Shown here in pieces: positions 50,701-57,223 of a stretch of DNA of 64,000 bases. This DNA is from Phoebastria nigripes. Lineage: Eukaryota > Chordata > Aves > Procellariiformes > Diomedeidae. Position numbers and translations under genes: made by a program. Location of the stretch: positions 640,030 to 704,029 of the forward strand of contig JAYKAV010002564.1 of the NCBI GenBank assembly GCA_035582835.1, given 5' to 3'. The notes beneath the pieces are model-generated. The model had not been told where the DNA came from. It made no database searches and saw only the letters and a program-made list of their open reading frames with translations. Within the stretch, counting starts at the first letter, position 1. Every line of letters starts with the position of its first letter.

Positions 50701-53700
50701 CACCTGTGAACAACGGTACACATAGGTGTAAGGGAAGGATTTGTGTTATGGAACTGTAAAGGAGCCAAAAGCAGGCTCCAAAAGTTTTTTCTAAACAAAC
50801 TGTGTGCTCTGTCCTGCTTTAGAGAATCAGCTGTTAACCTAGTGCGGAGCGGCTCTTACACCCGGCAGCCGTGGAGGGATGAATCAAAGGGAAACGAAGC
50901 TCCCCATTCTGGTGCACCTACTACCTATGTATCTACCTACTTGAAAAGGTATGTCCAGTTCTGTCTCACATGGGTTCCCAGGCAGTCAGTTCTACTCTTA
51001 ACATGCTTCCCAAACTTCAACCTTCTGCTTGCTGCTTACTGCATCAGTGTAACTGGCCTTGGGATACTCTTCTGCTGAGAGCAGGAAATAAAAATTAAGA
51101 TTTGACAACATTTGTCATGCTAAATAGTATTTTTAAAGGCCATCATTTTTGTTGATTTGTAAATTGCTGAACTGAATTTAAATACTCTTGTTCACATAAT
51201 TCAAATGCAAAGTGTTTTCCTCAGTTTTATGCTTGTGTTATGGTTAGATAATAAAACAAAAATTGATCATAAAAAGAGAATAAAGTAATTACAGTCTGAA
51301 AGCATTGTTCAAACAGCTATTGACAGGTAAGTTGTAGCTCATCTCTAATTTTGCTTTATATTAGTCCAAGTTTATGGCATCATTATCAGAAAAGTGGCAG
51401 TGTTCTTGTGCATGACTTACAGCACTTGCTGAGGAGTGAGACTGCTGTCTCCAATCATTTTCTTGTGGCAGTAAGGAAGCAGTTTCTGCACAGTGTATGT
51501 GAAATTGTAGAGGCTGATTTTTTGGTAAACTAGCCAAGCAGAATCAGGAAAGCAATCCTGTGCATAACTTCTTTAATTGGCAGTATCTTTTACCCCTTTG
51601 GAAGGCAGAGGCTCAGTTTCCCTGAAGTACCAGATAATGGCTGTCTCTGAATGAGGTGAATGAATGCCCTGCTCTGTTAAGGCAAATACAATTACTGAAA
51701 TATAAATAAATACATTAATGTAATGTAAACTCAGTAATGTATTTATTTACATCTCAGTTGTGAGAAGGAGGATCAGCCCTTTGTGCAAAGTACAGTTCCA
51801 TCACCTCACCTTTATTTTAGCTAATACTGGAAACCATCAATACAGCATGTATAAACATGTCACGCTGCAAAGCCATTTGATCTGTGCTTAAGGAAAAAGG
51901 CAGAAATATTTCAAGGTTTTAGATTGTGTTTCATCAAATTCTAGGCCCTGAACTAAATAACTATCCTGAAGATGGAACAATTGCTTGAGATATTTGGGAG
52001 GAGGCAGATTTTTTGTGTTCTAGTACTTACGCTGGTAGAGGTAGGTTGTGCTCGAGGATATGTCTGTCCAATTGCTGAGCACATAGAGACCCATTTCCAC
52101 AAAAGGTGAAACAGATAGCCACTTCAAGCAGTAGACTTCTCCTGATCTGCTGATCCATTCCAGTGACTTCACATCTATCCTGGGACATGATGACAGGCCA
52201 ACCTCCATAGCTTGTCTCTCTCTAAAGGCAGTCTGACAAGCCACAGCTGATTACATTGGAAAACTTTTGCCTCTTGCTGCTGGCATGCCTTACTGTTCCC
52301 TAATCTGAGAGACAGTCCAGTCACTAACGTCACTAACATGGCTGTCCGTGAAAATTTTACAAACGTTGACTGTTTATCTCAGCTAATCCTGAACCAGATT
52401 TAGTATTACATTCACATAGTTGTACTGTATTTCCTTGGTTAAACTGTATAGAGACTAGCGAAAGTTTTGGCTGGCGGTGGTATTTCACTACTTCCAATTT
52501 CTTGTCACAAAGGCTGAATTTTGGCCTTTCATAGGAGAGTGTTGGCTTACAAGCAATTACAGAGAATAGCTTTGCCAGGTAGGAATAAAGTGTACTTTTT
52601 TCAGAGAGATCAATGGTTTTGCATTGTATGTCCACACAGTAAAATCATGATCAATTTGACCTCTATCCCGTATGGTTTTCTATAGAAGAGCACAGAGAAA
52701 TTAAATATAATTGTATTGAACCTCTGATTTCTCCAGCCTTGTGCATCAGCCTCTAAGATGAGGAAGGGAACCTGGTTGCCTGTTAGAGGATGAGCTCTTT
52801 GTCATTTCCAAGTATTAACAAAACTCTGAACACAACTCCAAAAGATAAAAGCTTGTTCTGAGAGAGGAAGAATTAAAGTGAATATGACATACTTGGATGT
52901 TACTGAGAGGATGACTTCTGTACATCTGCACTTACCCTTTACCTTAGCATTTAACTAATCTCAATAAAGATACCTAGTTATGTTCTATAAGTGCTTTATA
53001 TGACCCCCCCCAAACGAAGAGTAAACAACAGCAACAGATCATCTTAAGATGTTGAAAATGGCTTTTCTTCTAATAGGGAACAAAATAACTTGCAGCAATG
53101 TTGCAAATGTTCTTCAGCTTTAGTTGAAGCAAATGTTAAAGCGCTCTCTGTAATGGTAGTGATTGTCATTCATTCTACTTTCTCTATGGGTGTACCACTA
53201 GCCCAAAAATTCACAGAATTCTGACAGCTTGTTATGCATTTTAGTGCATATTGGCCTTCAAACAGCCAGTTCACGTCACCTGTACATTAAAGGATTTGGA
53301 GGAAAACTGGCATAGCGGATTGAATTAATCAGCATACTTCCTTTGACATCAGCCATAAGAGATGCCTCACAGGAAGTGATCACACACCAAAATGAAATCA
53401 CTTTTTCACACAGTTAGTTTCTCTTTCATTTTACATATTTGCAGATACACCTTCTTACTACTTTTGTTCACATAAAAACCATCACAGCAAGTCAGGCCAA
53501 CAGTCCATGCAGTCCAGACTCTGTTTCTGACAGCAACTGGTTTTGAGGGACAAGTTGCAAAAGCTAGGATAACTTAAGAGCAGTCTTCTACCTTCCACAC
53601 TCTCCTTGCTTCCAGTAATTGTGATTTTAGGAGCCAGGGGTTATACTTAACCGTTGTTCTTAATAGCCACCACTGTGGCCAACTTCCATAAGCAGATCCT

Positions 53701-56700
53701 ATTTTGATCTCTGCAATACCCTATGGCAGCGTGTTAAAAAAAAATAGTTATGTGTTTTGTGCAAACCTTTTTTATTAGCATATGTGGAAGCTTTTTAAGG
53801 TTTTGAAGGCTTTTAAGATTTTGAATTCTACTTGCCTTAGCTGTTTTCAGAAGTATTTCTTTTTATTGATTTGAAATGTTGCTTTCCATTTCATTGCTCA
53901 TTCCCTGATGATTATGTTATGGTGATTATGTTAGAGAACAAGTAGCAGTGTGTCAGTACTTTTTTTATTTCTAATGTCAAATTCTTTAGCATAAATTCAT
54001 AATCCTCCTTTTTTCAGATTCATATGAATACAGCTGTTAATTAACAAGATTCCCTGGCTAACCTTTTTCTTGCAATTTTCTGGTCCTGTTCACATCAAAT
54101 GTGAACAATTGAATAAATGCCTTAGAGTCCTCCTCAAACTCTGCAATGCCACCCATGCAAGGTGACGGGGTGGGGAGGTGAATTCCTGTAGAGCTGGCAA
54201 TGCCTTTGCCTCCCTTCTTGTGAGCAGGAGTGTGTGCATGATGCCCCAGCACCACACTTCTCGGACCCGGGGCATGTGCGTGTAGGAGTTGTCACAATGC
54301 CATCACCATGCTCTTTTCCTCCATTCCTTCTCCTTCTCCTTTCAGCTCCCCCACATCTCTGCTCTACCAGGCACCTGGTGCTGCTTCCACCCTTTTGTCT
54401 CCCCTTTTCACCCATTACCTTTCCCTTCTGAAAGACAGTCCTTGTCAGATCTTACTTAATAACCCTCCCAAGTCCTCCCTTCCTGACCAAGTTCCTTCTC
54501 TTTTTTGCAGCCACCCCTCATGCCCCAGCCTCTCTGCCTTGGGGTCTCCTAGGATGGTGCCACATCAACCCTGCTCCCCTCCAGGGTTGCCACCACCTTT
54601 TCCCCCCCGCTCCTCTTGTTCCTTCCCCTGGCGCACGCTCCACTACCGTCATCTTCTCAGTACACTCATTTCTGCAACTTCATGGCTGCTTGCTCTGCAC
54701 ACCCACACCANCCAGGCTTAGCTCCCCGCTCTCACCCTCCTCCCAGCCCGTCTCCAGGGCTTGGCCTTTTCCTCTGGTGCAGAGAGCCAAGAAGGGAGGC
54801 ACTTGCTTCCAACAGGACTTCCTGCTCCCCAGTGCTCTGGGCAGGGGCCGGCTTTCCAGAGGAAGCTTTGTTTAGGGTCCGGTGGAGGTTGCTACCTGGT
54901 GACAATAACTTACTTGTTCCTTTGTGACCTGGATATGGCAAGCAGCCATCAACTGAAGAGCCCAAATGTAAGGTTCCTCCCCATGGAGGCCTTCCAGGAT
55001 GCCCCAGTCTCTCCTTTGGCTGTCTAGGGACCAGCTGCTTATTCTGGGCTGGCTGGGGGCCTTGGCATATAAAACTGACTTGTAAACTGGGTGCCTAAGT
55101 GGATTGGACTGGATCCTTCCTCCAACCTCCTGTCCTTGGCTGTTGTCCTGCCCCTTTCAAGTTTTATTTCAGCCTCGCGCTGCTCTCTCTGACTCTTGCT
55201 CTAGTGTTGACTTCCAGTTCTAGTCCGTTGTCCCTGGCTTTCCCATAAACCTGCAGCTCTTTGTCCCGGTCTGCTTTTCCTCTAGGTCAGCTTTTATTCC
55301 TGGTGCAACCACTTTCCTCCATGCTCCATGTGTGCTGGCATGGAAGTCGTTAGGATGCAGGAGGTGAGAGGCAGCCTTCCAGCCTTCCTAGCCTTTGATC
55401 CTGCAGACAGCCCAGTCTGACCAGTAGCAACCAGGAATACCAGTTGCTGGGAAAGGCGTGGCAGGGTCCTAGGTCATGCATGCATGCTCGTTTGCTCTGG
55501 CACATGCAATAAGGAGATTTTGCCAGATTTCATCAAGCCTGTTTTTAGAGGTGTGCAACTTACCGCACTTGGGGTGGATTTTCTCTGAAAAAGCGAAAGG
55601 GTAGATCCTCGTATGAGAGCCCTTCTCCTTTTCTCCTGTCTCCTCTCCAAAGTATGAGCACTTAAACACTTACAGCTTTTCAGTAGTGATGGTTTTAAGG
55701 GTTTTGTTTTAAACTGGCAAAATANGTGTTTCCCTTGCTCATTCTTGAATATTTTTTGGACAGTTTTGCTAGCTATTTTCCAGAAATACAGAGTTTGTGC
55801 CAAACATGCCTTAAAGAAAATCAAAGCCTGTAGTGATCACTTTTGCCAAAGCTCTAAGCCACTGAAAACAAGTTCTTAAAACTGGAAGTCCTGGGCATCC
55901 TTAGGAGGTGATGCAGCCAGACCTGCTTATGTCACTCTCTCCTTCCCTGCTTTAAGCAACCTCCATCCTTGCTCATTGTTTCTACCTTTCCCCAGTACAC
56001 AGGGGTGCTCTGTGTGCGCCACTTTCACTGTGGTAGGGTTTTTCCCTTCCCTGATCTTCACCGATTACCTCCACGCTGTTACTCTCTCACTGAAATTCAG
56101 CTGGGCTTAGCTAAGAGGGGTGCTGCTAGCACTAGCCTGTGCGAGCGACCTGCAGCGACTCTGGTGTACTCTAATCTCCTTGCAAACGTTTCGCTAAGAT
56201 GTAATACTTGTTCCCTTTCCAGCTGAGAGCCCAGCTGTGGTGATGTTCTGTTGAATATTTACTGCGCTCTGAAGGACGTGATTTTGTGATGTTTTACAGT
56301 GCTTCATTTGGTAGAAGTAGTGACCTCAGCAGTCCCTACATTTCAGCCAGTCGCAATACATCTCTAGCTACCTCACCCACTACCATTGGTTCATCTACCT
56401 CATTGGGCACCCCGTGGCAACCTGTCTCTTCCTGTCCCACATCTCTCGGTGCGAACACTACTGCATCAGCCCGCCAATATACCAGGTAACGGCTCACAGC
56501 TGAGATAACGCTGCAGAAAATCAGCATTTGGGTTGGAAGGTCGGAATTCTAGAGTGGATTATGGATTGGAAATGTGCTTCCATGCGGGAAGCGCTGATAA
56601 GAAATCCCAGAATGGTTATGTTGGACAGTTTCAGTAGTGCATATGCACCAGCAGGCAGTTAACAGCCCGTATGTGACCTTAGCTTCTTCACTCACCGGAG

Positions 56701-57223
56701 TGTTCAATTGTGCCCTCTTGCTACCCTGTTAGAGACACAATGTCTCGGGCTGCTCTTGAGCGTTCAGTGTACAAGCTCTTGGAGTTCGTTCCTTCTGCTT
56801 ATTCACCAGGTACATTTTCTAATCATTTTTGCTACAAACAGGGATGTGAAGACTATGAATTCCTCCTGCTTATTCTTCTACAAGTTTTTAAAAACTCATT
56901 TTAACGTGTGCTGTTCTCCACAAAAACACGGGTCTAGAACAAGGACAATGAACTGTCAATGCTCCCTTGAGGTGGCTGGTCTCGGTCAGCAGTTGAGTTC
57001 ACTTGCTTTGCTTTCCATTATGTCTTCTCTATTTCAGAGCCCCTTTCAGGCAACAAACTGATTCTGCTGTAGAGAAAAATACAGAGGGCATCTCTGCTAG
57101 CACCCCCCTAGGTGTAATCACAAATCGTGCTATACTCGGCTCTGCTAATGGTATTGCGAATGCCGGTGCTGCCTCAACTACAGGAAAGGACTTCTCGGCT
57201 GAGGAAGCCAGGGAGCGCAGAAG
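25442..57223 (+). CDS. PPP1R12B: PPP1R12B (MYPT2), 13 internal coding exons, partial gene
   Basis: This entry spans the coding exons listed separately below; the introns inside it are not coding. The product is a myosin phosphatase targeting subunit. In the known family it docks the PP1 catalytic subunit (delta/beta isoform) through an N-terminal RVxF motif, binds phosphorylated myosin light chain through ankyrin repeats, and is inhibited by phosphorylation in its C-terminal half; MYPT2 is enriched in striated muscle and brain. Seen here: 13 exons of 131, 119, 160, 145, 75, 80, 146, 110, 198, 83, 126, 186 and 186 nt, with GT-AG boundaries and phases that agree at every junction, giving 581 codons plus 2 nt and no stop. 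MYPT2 is preferred over MYPT1 or MYPT3 because of segments such as [24 protein letters not shown] and [15 protein letters not shown]. The start codon exon and the C-terminal exons are outside the window. Residue numbers in the exon entries count from the first residue encoded here, about residue 98 of the human protein. Confidence 0.95.
25573..27731 (+). other. PPP1R12B: PPP1R12B intron
   Basis: This 2.2-kb AT-rich intron has no recognised gene or large repeat. T-rich patches lie near 26965-27010 and 27430-27460. A perfect MEF2-type site, CTAAAAATAG, sits at 25689-25698. Confidence 0.85.
27732..27850 (+). CDS. PPP1R12B: PPP1R12B exon: ankyrin repeat ([16 protein letters not shown]...)
   Basis: This exon encodes residues 45-83, with the first base completing Glu44 and the last base opening Gly84. 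It contains the second half of an ankyrin repeat (YLISHGAN) and the following [14 protein letters not shown] segment, then [11 protein letters not shown]. The acceptor is TTCGCGTAG, a TAG site with a poor pyrimidine tract and a CpG just before it. The donor is CAAG|GTAAAT. The same frame is open upstream of the acceptor, but the protein similarity starts exactly at the splice site. Confidence 0.96.
28470..28850 (+). repeat. Old CR1 3' fragment
   Basis: The plus strand shows a diverged CR1 3' part: GCCTTGAGAAGAGAAAG near 28483, CTCTTCTCAGAGCTGCACAG near 28568, GGAATCTCCATCTTTGGAGG near 28702, GCTCTGAGCAACTTGATCTG near 28746, and a degraded GATTCTTNCCAGTCTAGATT tail near 28815. Confidence 0.8.
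29510..30060 (-). repeat. Ancient CR1-like LINE 3' region
   Basis: In this orientation the DNA follows the complement of an old amniote CR1 3' end: CCAGCCTCCAGCCACTATGC near 29610, GAATTCCTGAGCCAGATGGG near 29638, CATGAACTTGTGCAGTCC near 29696, GCAACATCCTGCAGTAGTGG near 29806, and TAATTTAATTGGGAATCATG near 29893. No intact frame remains. Confidence 0.7.
30846..30894. repeat. (TTTTG)n / (TG)n simple repeat
   Basis: Several TTTTG units are followed directly by a TG dinucleotide run about 20 bases long, 114 bases upstream of the exon at 31008. Its length is likely polymorphic. Confidence 0.9.
31008..31167 (+). CDS. PPP1R12B: PPP1R12B exon: inter-repeat linker and ankyrin repeat
   Basis: This exon encodes residues 84-136 plus two bases of Arg137. 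It begins with the charged linker [16 protein letters not shown], continues through [16 protein letters not shown], and ends in the conserved ankyrin helix [19 protein letters not shown]. The acceptor GTCTTAG follows a good pyrimidine run, and the donor is AG|GTAGGA. In MYPT proteins the DARQWLNSG linker separates two blocks of ankyrin repeats. The incoming phase (1) and outgoing phase (2) match the neighbouring exons. Confidence 0.97.
31168..33601 (+). other. PPP1R12B: PPP1R12B intron
   Basis: This 2.4-kb intron has no gene or recognisable interspersed repeat. Ambiguous bases occur at 32151, 32232, 32736 and 33523. Confidence 0.8.
33602..33746 (+). CDS. PPP1R12B: PPP1R12B exon: ankyrin repeat ([16 protein letters not shown]...)
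   Basis: This exon completes Arg137 and encodes residues 138-185. It holds a full ankyrin repeat turn, [21 protein letters not shown], then [16 protein letters not shown] and the MYPT2-type ending [10 protein letters not shown]. The [12 protein letters not shown] core is near-invariant in the MYPT family. The acceptor is TTTCCTCAG and the donor CTG|GTTAGT, leaving phase 0. The ending, with Ile-Arg-Asn-Lys-Leu, helps to separate this gene from PPP1R12A and PPP1R12C. Confidence 0.97.
33747..35362 (+). other. PPP1R12B: PPP1R12B intron
   Basis: This 1.6-kb intron has no recognised repeat or gene. A purine-rich A/G stretch lies near 34200-34255. Confidence 0.8.
35363..35437 (+). CDS. PPP1R12B: PPP1R12B exon: last ankyrin repeat ([11 protein letters not shown]...)
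   Basis: This 75-nt exon is phase 0 at both ends and encodes residues 186-210: [20 protein letters not shown] followed by KKQTV. It is the C-terminal capping ankyrin repeat. The acceptor is TTGCATCAG, and the donor GTG|GTGAGT is close to consensus. Skipping this exon would preserve frame but remove the cap of the repeat domain. Confidence 0.97.
35438..37939 (+). other. PPP1R12B: PPP1R12B intron with homopolymers
   Basis: This 2.5-kb AT-rich intron contains a 22-base poly-A at 36148-36169 and a 22-base poly-T at 36842-36863. No gene or named transposon was recognised. Confidence 0.8.
37940..38019 (+). CDS. PPP1R12B: PPP1R12B exon: post-ankyrin linker ([13 protein letters not shown]...)
   Basis: This exon encodes residues 211-236 plus two bases of Asn237. 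The basic linker [13 protein letters not shown] matches the family closely. The tail [13 protein letters not shown] is more variable. The acceptor TTTTTGACAG follows a T-rich tract. The donor AA|GTACGT leaves phase 2, completed by the C that opens the next exon. Confidence 0.95.
38509..38654 (+). CDS. PPP1R12B: PPP1R12B exon: acidic Ser/Glu-rich region
   Basis: This exon encodes residues 238-285 plus one base of Glu286. It starts with [11 protein letters not shown] (the Asn is split across the junction) and then becomes strongly acidic, with a run of six Ser (positions about 261-266) followed by a long Glu/Asp stretch and [11 protein letters not shown]. An acidic Ser-rich patch at this place is characteristic of MYPT1/2. 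The ambiguous base at 38539 is in the third position of ACN, so it is still Thr. The acceptor is TATCTTGCAG and the donor CAG|GTAAGA. A 28-base poly-T tract lies 69 bases downstream. Confidence 0.96.
38655..43028 (+). other. PPP1R12B: PPP1R12B intron
   Basis: This 4.4-kb AT-rich intron has a 28-base poly-T at 38724-38751. A 109-codon plus-strand open frame at 40645-40974 has no recognisable similarity and no splice-site support. No interspersed repeat was identified. Confidence 0.75.
38724..38751. repeat. Poly-T tract (28 bases)
   Basis: An uninterrupted T run lies 69 bases downstream of the exon ending at 38654. Confidence 0.95.
43029..43138 (+). CDS. PPP1R12B: PPP1R12B exon: variable linker ([14 protein letters not shown]...)
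   Basis: This exon completes Glu286 and encodes residues 287-322: [20 protein letters not shown], then [16 protein letters not shown]. It aligns with the MYPT2 segment around EAFVNHS...SSITEQIP...FSASSARR, which is one of the less conserved stretches, so the match is moderate. The phases fit (1 in, 0 out). The acceptor TTAAAATTGTAG has a weak pyrimidine tract. The donor AGA|GTAAGT is near consensus. The intron before it is about 4.4 kb. Confidence 0.9.
44590..45300 (-). repeat. Ancient CR1-like LINE 3' region
   Basis: It shows the same order of blocks as the repeat at 29510-30060: CCCAGTATCCTGTCCTTGAC near 44621, CCACCTTCTAGCAATTTGCA near 44690, TATGAATTTATGCAGTCAC near 44774, GTCCAGTGGCAAAGGGTTC near 44828, then GGAATAATTGATCCTTATTC near 44953 and TAATTCCTAATGTTTTGTTTG near 45235. 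It is strongly diverged, with no intact frame. Confidence 0.75.
45510..45960 (-). repeat. Old CR1 3' fragment
   Basis: This is the reverse complement of a diverged CR1 3' part: TAGTCCAACCTCTTGCTCG near 45538, ATTGAAAAGTCTCTGAGGATG near 45617 and TTTCCATGCTAAACAAGCCA near 45848, ending with CTGGACTCTCTCCAGTTTG near 45935. Confidence 0.75.
46372..46569 (+). CDS. PPP1R12B: PPP1R12B exon: Ser-rich central region ([19 protein letters not shown])
   Basis: This 198-nt exon is phase 0 at both ends and encodes residues 323-388. It contains the strongly conserved [19 protein letters not shown] block, then [20 protein letters not shown]. The RSSSSPR cluster is a family-conserved Ser-rich site likely open to phosphorylation. 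The acceptor CTCCTCTACAG follows an excellent pyrimidine tract. The donor AAG|GTTTGG departs from consensus after GT, yet the next exon continues the protein correctly (KEK then DKDNKSY). A CR1 element in antisense orientation begins only 63 bases after the donor. Several CpGs occur in the exon. Confidence 0.96.
46633..48240 (-). repeat. CR1 LINE, about 1.6 kb, 5'-truncated with internal deletion
   Basis: This antisense CR1 has its 3' end at the left (CATAGAATCATAGAATAG near 46635) and runs up to about 48240. Minus-strand frames encode most of ORF2 downstream of the endonuclease: [54 protein letters not shown], then KFADDTKL near 47490 and an uninterrupted 152-codon C-terminal frame (47181 down to 46723) with [18 protein letters not shown] and [18 protein letters not shown]. 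Stops and frameshifts separate the parts, and reverse-transcriptase motifs A and B are deleted near 47560-47585. Ambiguous bases cluster at 47736-47755. It cannot make an active enzyme. Confidence 0.95.
48609..48766 (+). repeat. CR1 3'-end fragment
   Basis: This short plus-strand CR1 tail contains CATCCCTGGAAACAGTCAAG, GCTCTGAGCAACTTGATCTA and GGTCCCTTCCAACCCAAACT, and ends in TATTCTATGATTTTATGATT. It is close to the reverse complement of 46633-46788. Confidence 0.92.
49013..49095 (+). CDS. PPP1R12B: PPP1R12B exon: DKDNKSYL...[10 protein letters not shown]
   Basis: This exon encodes residues 389-415 plus two bases of Arg416. It contains [17 protein letters not shown], equivalent to the [15 protein letters not shown] motif of MYPT1 and [16 protein letters not shown] of human MYPT2. 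In MYPT1, Ser/Thr residues in this stretch are phosphorylated. The acceptor is TTGCTTCACCAG and the donor AACAG|GTGAGA. It is not a multiple of three and starts a run of phase-2 junctions. Confidence 0.96.
49096..50822 (+). other. PPP1R12B: PPP1R12B intron
   Basis: This 1.7-kb intron has no recognised repeat or gene. A phase-independent pyrimidine tract ending CTGCTTTAG closes it. Confidence 0.8.
50823..50948 (+). CDS. PPP1R12B: PPP1R12B exon: [15 protein letters not shown]...
   Basis: This 126-nt exon is phase 2 at both ends. It completes Arg416 and encodes residues 417-457: [20 protein letters not shown], then [21 protein letters not shown], with AG left over. The segment is diagnostic for MYPT2. 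The acceptor is CTGCTTTAG and the donor AAAAG|GTATGT. The leftover AG gives Ser if joined to 56300 (T first) and Arg if joined to 57038 (A first). Both joins stay in frame, which is the setting for a cassette exon. Confidence 0.96.
50949..56299 (+). other. PPP1R12B: PPP1R12B intron upstream of the cassette-type exon
   Basis: This 5.35-kb intron holds a weak old CR1-like match on the minus strand at about 53480-53720 and a C/T-rich, GC-elevated block at about 54140-55440. Two overlapping TGCATG hexamers lie at 55477-55486. Open frames in the C/T-rich block (for example 54308-54721) are low-complexity Pro/Ser/Leu translations and are not called as genes. Confidence 0.8.
53480..53720 (-). repeat. 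Ancient CR1-like fragment, weak
   Basis: The order AGTCAGGCCAACAGTCCATG (53491), GTCCAGACTCTGTTTCTGAC (53511) and TCCTTGCTTCCAGTAATTGTG (53604) parallels the old CR1 3' region seen at 29510 and 44590. The divergence is high and the call is tentative. Confidence 0.45.
56300..56485 (+). CDS. PPP1R12B: PPP1R12B cassette-type exon, Ser/Thr-rich, like the MYPT1 central insert
   Basis: This 186-nt exon is phase 2 at both ends. It encodes 61 full residues, of which 26 are Ser or Thr, beginning [20 protein letters not shown] and ending TTASARQYT plus AG. Joined to the previous exon the junction reads YLK-S-ASFGR, which resembles YHK-S-CSFGR at the start of the corresponding MYPT1 segment. That MYPT1 region is known to be alternatively spliced. 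The acceptor GATGTTTTACAG has little pyrimidine tract and the donor CAG|GTAACG is off consensus. The canonical human MYPT2, as I recall it, goes directly from YLKR to the next exon, so this exon is probably optional or lineage-restricted. It is supported by open frame, phase and paralogue similarity, not by transcripts. Confidence 0.82.
56486..57037 (+). other. PPP1R12B: PPP1R12B intron between two Ser/Thr-rich exons
   Basis: This 552-base intron ends in ATTTCAG. Within it, 56733-56809 is bounded by exon-like splice signals but would shift frame; it is discussed in the findings. Confidence 0.85.
57038..57223 (+). CDS. PPP1R12B: PPP1R12B exon: [13 protein letters not shown]...EEARERR
   Basis: This 186-nt exon is phase 2 at both ends. 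It completes an Arg codon and encodes residues 521-581: [20 protein letters not shown], then [18 protein letters not shown] and a tail ending SAEEARERR plus [12 protein letters not shown] and SANG match human MYPT2 (STPLCVITNR, TANG), and the RERR end leads in the family to the SYLTPVRDEE exon. The acceptor ATTTCAG is taken at 57037. Using the AG two bases further on would shift frame into a stop. The donor is AGAAG|GTTAGT. The SYLTPVRDEE exon was not found before 64000. Confidence 0.95.

Noticed and set aside
54308..54721. A 137-codon Pro/Ser-rich plus-strand frame
   Set aside because: Low-complexity translation of a C/T-rich tract, with no domain, no fitting phase and no sensible splice boundaries.
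57040..57223. Alternative acceptor two bases downstream (AG at 57038-57039)
   Set aside because: It would shift frame and hit TAG after about a dozen codons, whereas the 57037 acceptor gives the MYPT2-like [10 protein letters not shown] reading.
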